35,608 nt of DNA from positions 1-35,608 of the forward strand of contig JAFYCC010000072.1 in assembly GCA_017539885.1 (NCBI GenBank), in the 5' to 3' direction. Both the position numbers and the translations under genes were made by a program. Below, in pieces: positions 32,622-35,608 of this stretch (position 1 is its first letter; every line of letters starts with the position of its first letter). This DNA comes from Oscillospiraceae bacterium (lineage in GTDB: Bacteria; Bacillota_A; Clostridia; Oscillospirales; Oscillospiraceae). Below the pieces are notes generated by a model. It did no database searches and was not told where the DNA came from. It was given only the letters and a program-made list of their open reading frames with translations.

Positions 32622-32753
32622 GGTTCTTACTCCCAAAGCGCCGACGGCGCAGGATTTGAAGTACAACACTTACGCAATATACCTCTATTCATAACATAAT
32701 AACAAACAGCGGCCTCAATGTAAAGGAGGAATTCCAGTTTTGTGCAGCCGCAC

Positions 32754-32799
32754 AGCGACAAGGGACCCCGGCATTTCCGTGCCTGGGTCCCTTGTCGCT
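32754..32799. repeat. Long hairpin between the anti-sigma-like and MATE genes
   Basis: AGCGACAAGGGACCC (32754-32768) and GGGTCCCTTGTCGCT (32785-32799) are perfect arms, extended inward by GGCA/TGCC. No T-run follows on either strand. It lies downstream of the sigma/anti-sigma genes, where a terminator is expected. Confidence 0.7.
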
Positions 32800-32863
32800 C
32801 CATTATTCTTGGTTGCCCGTTCATACGGACGGCATATTGCCGAACTTTTCGTCGGGAGATACG

Positions 32864-33709
32864 TTACTCTGTCTGCAGATCTTCTGCGGACATACCCTCT
32901 CTGTATTGAAAACCGGAAAAATCGGGCACAGTTTTTGTATCTGTATAGGCTAACATCAGATACATCAGATCGGCTGCGGCCTGCTTTTCCGTTTCCTTCG
33001 GAACGTTGGCAGTCAGCTCGTATTCGACATTCCCCTTTTCAAATACAACGGACATCCACACGTACGGCGTATCAGGATACATATCATATTCTGCGCGGTA
33101 GGCGCGATAAGCCTGTCCGTTCAGATATGCGACATGCGGCTCCTCCGCCCAGCCTTCATCCCACGGCTGGACCGGAGTCTGCGGAGCGTCCATATTCTTC
33201 AGCTGTACAACGATTTTCCCGTCCCACGCGGGATCTGAAGCTGTCAGTGTAGCGCAGTATAGTTGTCCCCACCCGAAATACAAACCGTAGCCCGCCAGCG
33301 AATCTATCCAGTCAGGTCGGGTCTCCGGACTGCAGGCGGCAAGCTCCCCCTCTGTGAGTGGTTGTCCAAACAGCGCAAAGAACATTGCTTTATCCCTGCT
33401 CTGTGCTACTTCCAGCTCGTTCCAGGCCAACACAGCCGGCTCCGCCGTCTGCATCAGGCCCGGAGTGTTCTCTCCGGCCACAACCATCACACCGGGCACG
33501 GGTTCGGACAGATGTGTATTTGATTCCGTTTCCTGATGCCCGGCCGACGGTCCCGGCTGCGCAAAACAGACTCCAACGATCAGAGCCAGACAGGCTGCTG
33601 CCGCGACAATGCCGATCCATGGACGGCGCGCTCGTTTCGCCGTCTCGCTCTCGACGAGAAGGTCGTCTCCGATATGCTGCATGCTCTCGAACAGTTGTCT
33701 GTTCGTCAT
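32864..33709 (-). CDS. Membrane protein partnered with the ECF sigma factor (probable anti-sigma)
   Basis: A 281-residue protein with a short cytoplasmic N-terminus (MTNRQLFESMQHIGDDLL), one membrane helix (about 31-50) and an extracellular domain of about 225 residues rich in Trp, Tyr and Pro. The genes overlap as ATGA with the sigma factor upstream, the usual arrangement of sigma and anti-sigma in Clostridia. The cytoplasmic part is short, about 30 residues, and lacks the zinc HXXXCXXC motif, so sigma binding is inferred from position only. The extracellular part is not a family I can name. Confidence 0.6.
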   Translation of the reverse strand: MTNRQLFESMQHIGDDLLVESETAKRARRPWIGIVAAAACLALIVGVCFAQPGPSAGHQETESNTHLSEPVPGVMVVAGENTPGLMQTAEPAVLAWNELEVAQSRDKAMFFALFGQPLTEGELAACSPETRPDWIDSLAGYGLYFGWGQLYCATLTASDPAWDGKIVVQLKNMDAPQTPVQPWDEGWAEEPHVAYLNGQAYRAYRAEYDMYPDTPYVWMSVVFEKGNVEYELTANVPKETEKQAAADLMYLMLAYTDTKTVPDFSGFQYREGMSAEDLQTE

Positions 33710-34266
33710 AGGGTGTAGCCCTCCTTTTCCAGTTCTGCCCGCAGGCGGCGACGCATACGCGAGAGGACAGCCGCGACACTGTTCTCCTTCATTTCAAAGC
33801 GGAGCGCGATTTCCGCGTTGGATTCGGTAAAGAAGTAGCGCCGCAGGAAAATCGCACGGTCTCGCACGGTCTGCTTTCGCAGAAATCGGTCCACTGCCTC
33901 GCCCAATGCCTTCGCCATGACCTCTCCTTCCGCATCGGAGACGCCCGAGACGCATTCCGCAAGTTCGTCAAGTGCGATATGTACCTGCCCGCCTCCTCGC
34001 CTTGCTGCACCCGAAGCACGAAGTCTGTCAATTGCAAGTGCGCGCGTCGTTTTCGCGAGATACGCCTGCAGGTTTTCCGGCTGTGCAGGCGGCACGGCAT
34101 TCCACAGCCGCATCAGCGCGTCGTTTAAGCACTCCTCCGCGTCCTGATCACTGCCGAGCACATTTCGTGCGATCGAGCGGCAGTACGCTCCGTATTCTTC
34201 ACTGGCGCGCACAATAGCGGTCTCGTCCCGCGCGTTTAACAGCGCGAGGATTTCGCGGTCATCCAT
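33706..34266 (-). CDS. ECF-type RNA polymerase sigma factor
   Basis: A 186-residue sigma-70-family factor with only regions 2 and 4. Region 2 spans about 18-85, including GSDQDAEECLNDALMRLWNAVPP and TRALAIDRLRA. Region 4 spans about 125-178, including the helix-turn-helix TESNAEIALRFEMKENSVAAVLSRMRRRLR. It should direct polymerase to a small stress-type regulon, possibly its own operon. The second ATG (34266) is chosen: GGAGG is 8 bases before it and only 2 before the first ATG (34272). Its stop overlaps the start of the membrane partner. Confidence 0.9.
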   Translation of the reverse strand: MDDREILALLNARDETAIVRASEEYGAYCRSIARNVLGSDQDAEECLNDALMRLWNAVPPAQPENLQAYLAKTTRALAIDRLRASGAARRGGGQVHIALDELAECVSGVSDAEGEVMAKALGEAVDRFLRKQTVRDRAIFLRRYFFTESNAEIALRFEMKENSVAAVLSRMRRRLRAELEKEGYTL

Positions 34267-34303
34267 CAGCATTTCCTCCGGAGAAAGCTTTCAACCATAT
34301 AGA

Positions 34304-34334
34304 CGAAAAAAAGGCGGCAACGTGACAGCCGCCT
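34304..34334 (-). terminator. Second terminator after the rubredoxin-fusion gene
   Basis: Minus strand: AGGCGGC pairs with GCCGCCT (plus-strand arms 34328-34334 and 34312-34318), followed by seven Ts. With the hairpin just upstream it forms a tandem terminator protecting the sigma-factor gene from read-through. Confidence 0.8.
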
Positions 34335-34368
34335 CAAAAAGCATTGCGCGCCGGAGAACCGGCGCGCA
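34335..34368 (-). terminator. First terminator after the rubredoxin-fusion gene
   Basis: Perfect 10-bp stem TGCGCGCCGG/CCGGCGCGCA (34345-34354 and 34359-34368), followed on the minus strand by ATGCTTTTT. Confidence 0.8.
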
Positions 34369-34378
34369 GGTTATGTAT

Positions 34379-34984
34379 TCAGATCTTTTCAAAATCCTCC
34401 GGCCCATGGTGGCAGATGGGGCACTCGAAATTCTCCGGGAGTTCCTCGCCCTCATAGATGTAGCCGCAGACCTTGCATCTCCAGCCCGTCACCTTTTTCT
34501 CTTCGGGCTTCGGCTGCGGCTTGATATTCGACTGGTAATAGGCATAGGTAGCGGGAGCGGCATCTGTAAGCGTCTTCGCGTCCTCGATCTCCGCCACGAA
34601 CAGCGTGTGGCTGCCGAGATCGGTAGCAGAAACGACCTTACATGCAAACACCGCCGCACCGAAAGGAAGATAACGGATGCCGTTTTCAAGACAGGGCGTG
34701 GCGTTGTCGCCCGCAAATTTGTCAACGTCGCGGCCGGACTGCATACCGTAATGCTGGAACAGTTCAAATGGCGTGTTTTCTGTCAGCACTGAGATGTTGA
34801 AGCGGCCGCTTTCGCGGATCATGCCGCAGGTATAGTTCTTGTTGATGACGCATACGGACAGCAGCTTCGGCTCGGAGGCGCATTGGATCGCGGTATTGAC
34901 GATGCACCCGTTTTCCTTCTCCCCGACCTTTGCCGTGAGCAGATAGAGGCCGTAGCTGAGTTTATAGAATGCTGTTTTATCCAT
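34379..34984 (-). CDS. Flavin reductase-rubredoxin fusion (high molecular weight rubredoxin type)
   Basis: A 201-residue cytoplasmic redox protein. Residues about 1-150 are an FMN-binding split-barrel flavin reductase domain with the CASEPKLLSVCVIN and GRFNISVL strands. After a Pro/Lys linker (PKPEEKKV), residues 166-201 are a rubredoxin with Cys170, Cys173, Cys188 and Cys191 (CKVCG and CPIC). Such fusions (Hrb) pass electrons from NAD(P)H to flavodiiron proteins that detoxify oxygen or NO in anaerobes, such as Moorella. No flavodiiron gene is in the window, so the partner is unknown. It has a strong promoter of its own and tandem terminators. Confidence 0.9.
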   Translation of the reverse strand: MDKTAFYKLSYGLYLLTAKVGEKENGCIVNTAIQCASEPKLLSVCVINKNYTCGMIRESGRFNISVLTENTPFELFQHYGMQSGRDVDKFAGDNATPCLENGIRYLPFGAAVFACKVVSATDLGSHTLFVAEIEDAKTLTDAAPATYAYYQSNIKPQPKPEEKKVTGWRCKVCGYIYEGEELPENFECPICHHGPEDFEKI

Positions 34985-35013
34985 GGAGATACCCCCTGCT
35001 ATGTTATGGACTT

Positions 35014-35042
35014 ACTATACCACAGACAGGGTCTTGAAGCAA
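35014..35042 (-). promoter_or_regulatory. Promoter of the flavin reductase-rubredoxin gene
   Basis: Minus strand: TTGCTT (35037-35042), a 17-base spacer and TATAGT (35014-35019). Its -35 overlaps that of the divergent promoter at 35034. Confidence 0.7.
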
Positions 35043-35062
35043 GCCGCAACCGGTGATATATT
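35034..35062 (+). promoter_or_regulatory. Promoter of the transporter gene
   Basis: TTGAAG (35034-35039), a 17-base spacer and TATATT (35057-35062). The leader would be only about 16 bases, carrying AAGGTGG (35072-35078). Confidence 0.55.
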
Positions 35063-35084
35063 GACGGAGAAAAGGTGGTTCTTT

Positions 35085-35608
35085 ATGCATAAGATAATTG
35101 CCTTCACCCGGCGGGAACCGATACTGACTGTTGCGGCACTGGCCGCAATCGCGAGCTGTTTTTTTGTGCCGCCGGACGCTGCTTATCTCAATTACATAGA
35201 TTATCGCACGCTGGCGCTGCTCTACGCGCTGATGGTCGTCGTTGCAGGTCTGCGGGCGGCAGGTGCCTTTGAATCGCTCGCACACTCTGTGTGCGTTCGT
35301 GCCAAAAGCACGCGCTCGATGGGTGTGCTGCTCGTCTCGCTCTCCTTTTTCAGTTCCATGCTCATCACCAACGACGTGGCGCTGCTCACCTTCGTGCCGT
35401 TCGCTGTGGTACTGTTAGGAATGACCGGACGAGGACAGGACCTCATTCGAGTGGTCGTGCTGCAGATCGTAGCGGCTAATCTTGGCAGCATGCTCACACC
35501 TGTAGGCAACCCTCAGAATCTGTTTCTCTATTCGCATTTCGGGTTCACTGCCGGGACATTCTTCCGCGTAACGTTTCCCGTGTGGACCCTCTCGCTGGCG
35601 CTGCTCCT
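35085..35608 (+). CDS. SLC13/CitMHS-type anion transporter, 5' part (cut by window end)
   Basis: The first 174 residues of a membrane transporter; the gene runs past base 35608. It has hydrophobic segments at about 13-30, 40-60, 78-96, 99-111 and 122-150. The SSMLITNDVALLTFVPF and NLGSMLTPVGNPQNLFLY stretches are the substrate/Na+-binding hairpins of the ion-transporter superfamily (CitMHS, DASS, ArsB, NhaD-like). Substrate probably a di- or tricarboxylate or another anion, but this cannot be decided from half a protein. The ATG at 35085 follows AAGGTGG by six bases. It is divergent from the rubredoxin-fusion gene, with overlapping promoters. Confidence 0.85.
   Translation, partial: MHKIIAFTRREPILTVAALAAIASCFFVPPDAAYLNYIDYRTLALLYALMVVVAGLRAAGAFESLAHSVCVRAKSTRSMGVLLVSLSFFSSMLITNDVALLTFVPFAVVLLGMTGRGQDLIRVVVLQIVAANLGSMLTPVGNPQNLFLYSHFGFTAGTFFRVTFPVWTLSLALL

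Noticed and set aside
1..35608. CRISPR arrays or Cas/defence genes
   Set aside because: No regularly spaced repeats and no defence-family motifs were seen.

Overview
The window looks like the chromosome of a GC-rich, strictly anaerobic member of the Clostridia, of an Oscillospiraceae/Ruminococcaceae-like type. The signs are a WalRK-YycHI operon, AGGAGG-type ribosome sites with sigma-A promoters, a glycyl radical enzyme, an Etf/acyl-CoA dehydrogenase module with a ferredoxin-bearing EtfA, a rubredoxin-fused flavin reductase and a clostridial type of tmRNA. This assignment is inferred from gene content; no rRNA gene body is present.

Layout. 1-312: leader and two tandem promoters of an rRNA-type operon running leftward out of the window. 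445-1386: metA. 1453-6392 (minus): NUDIX hydrolase, walR, walK, yycH, yycI. 6610-11414 (minus): acyl-CoA dehydrogenase, etfB, etfA with a 2x[4Fe-4S] domain, and a fused CoA-transferase, preceded by a region rich in inverted repeats and by a MaoC-like hydratase (11625-12086, minus). 12248-13780 (plus): smpB, a cyclophilin, and ssrA (tmRNA). 13728-14690: a Vat-type acetyltransferase lying between the tmRNA 3' end and a degenerate copy of it. 14813-15736 (minus): a monoacylglycerol-lipase-like hydrolase, divergent from an ACT-domain protein.

16515-23362 (plus) holds an uncharacterised metabolic cluster: a UGSC-like two-part protein, a cytosolic fumarate/urocanate-reductase-type flavoprotein, an SDR, an MmgE/PrpD protein and a MoaF-like protein. 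It converges on an operon (29668-23441, minus) of prfC, nadE, a condensation-fold acyltransferase-like protein and a glycyl radical enzyme. Further right come a MATE exporter with a GGDEF protein, an ECF sigma factor with its membrane partner, a flavin reductase-rubredoxin fusion, and the start of an SLC13/CitMHS-type transporter cut by the window end.

How they may work together. The CoA-transferase, ferredoxin-EtfAB and acyl-CoA dehydrogenase look like an enoyl-CoA reducing module that could bifurcate electrons, with MaoC as a possible hydratase feeding it. The plus-strand cluster together with the glycyl radical enzyme looks like a separate anaerobic catabolic route of unknown substrate; this is the most likely place for undescribed biochemistry. 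The vat cassette at the tmRNA end looks like a small acquired insertion. No CRISPR array, transposase or integrase was seen.
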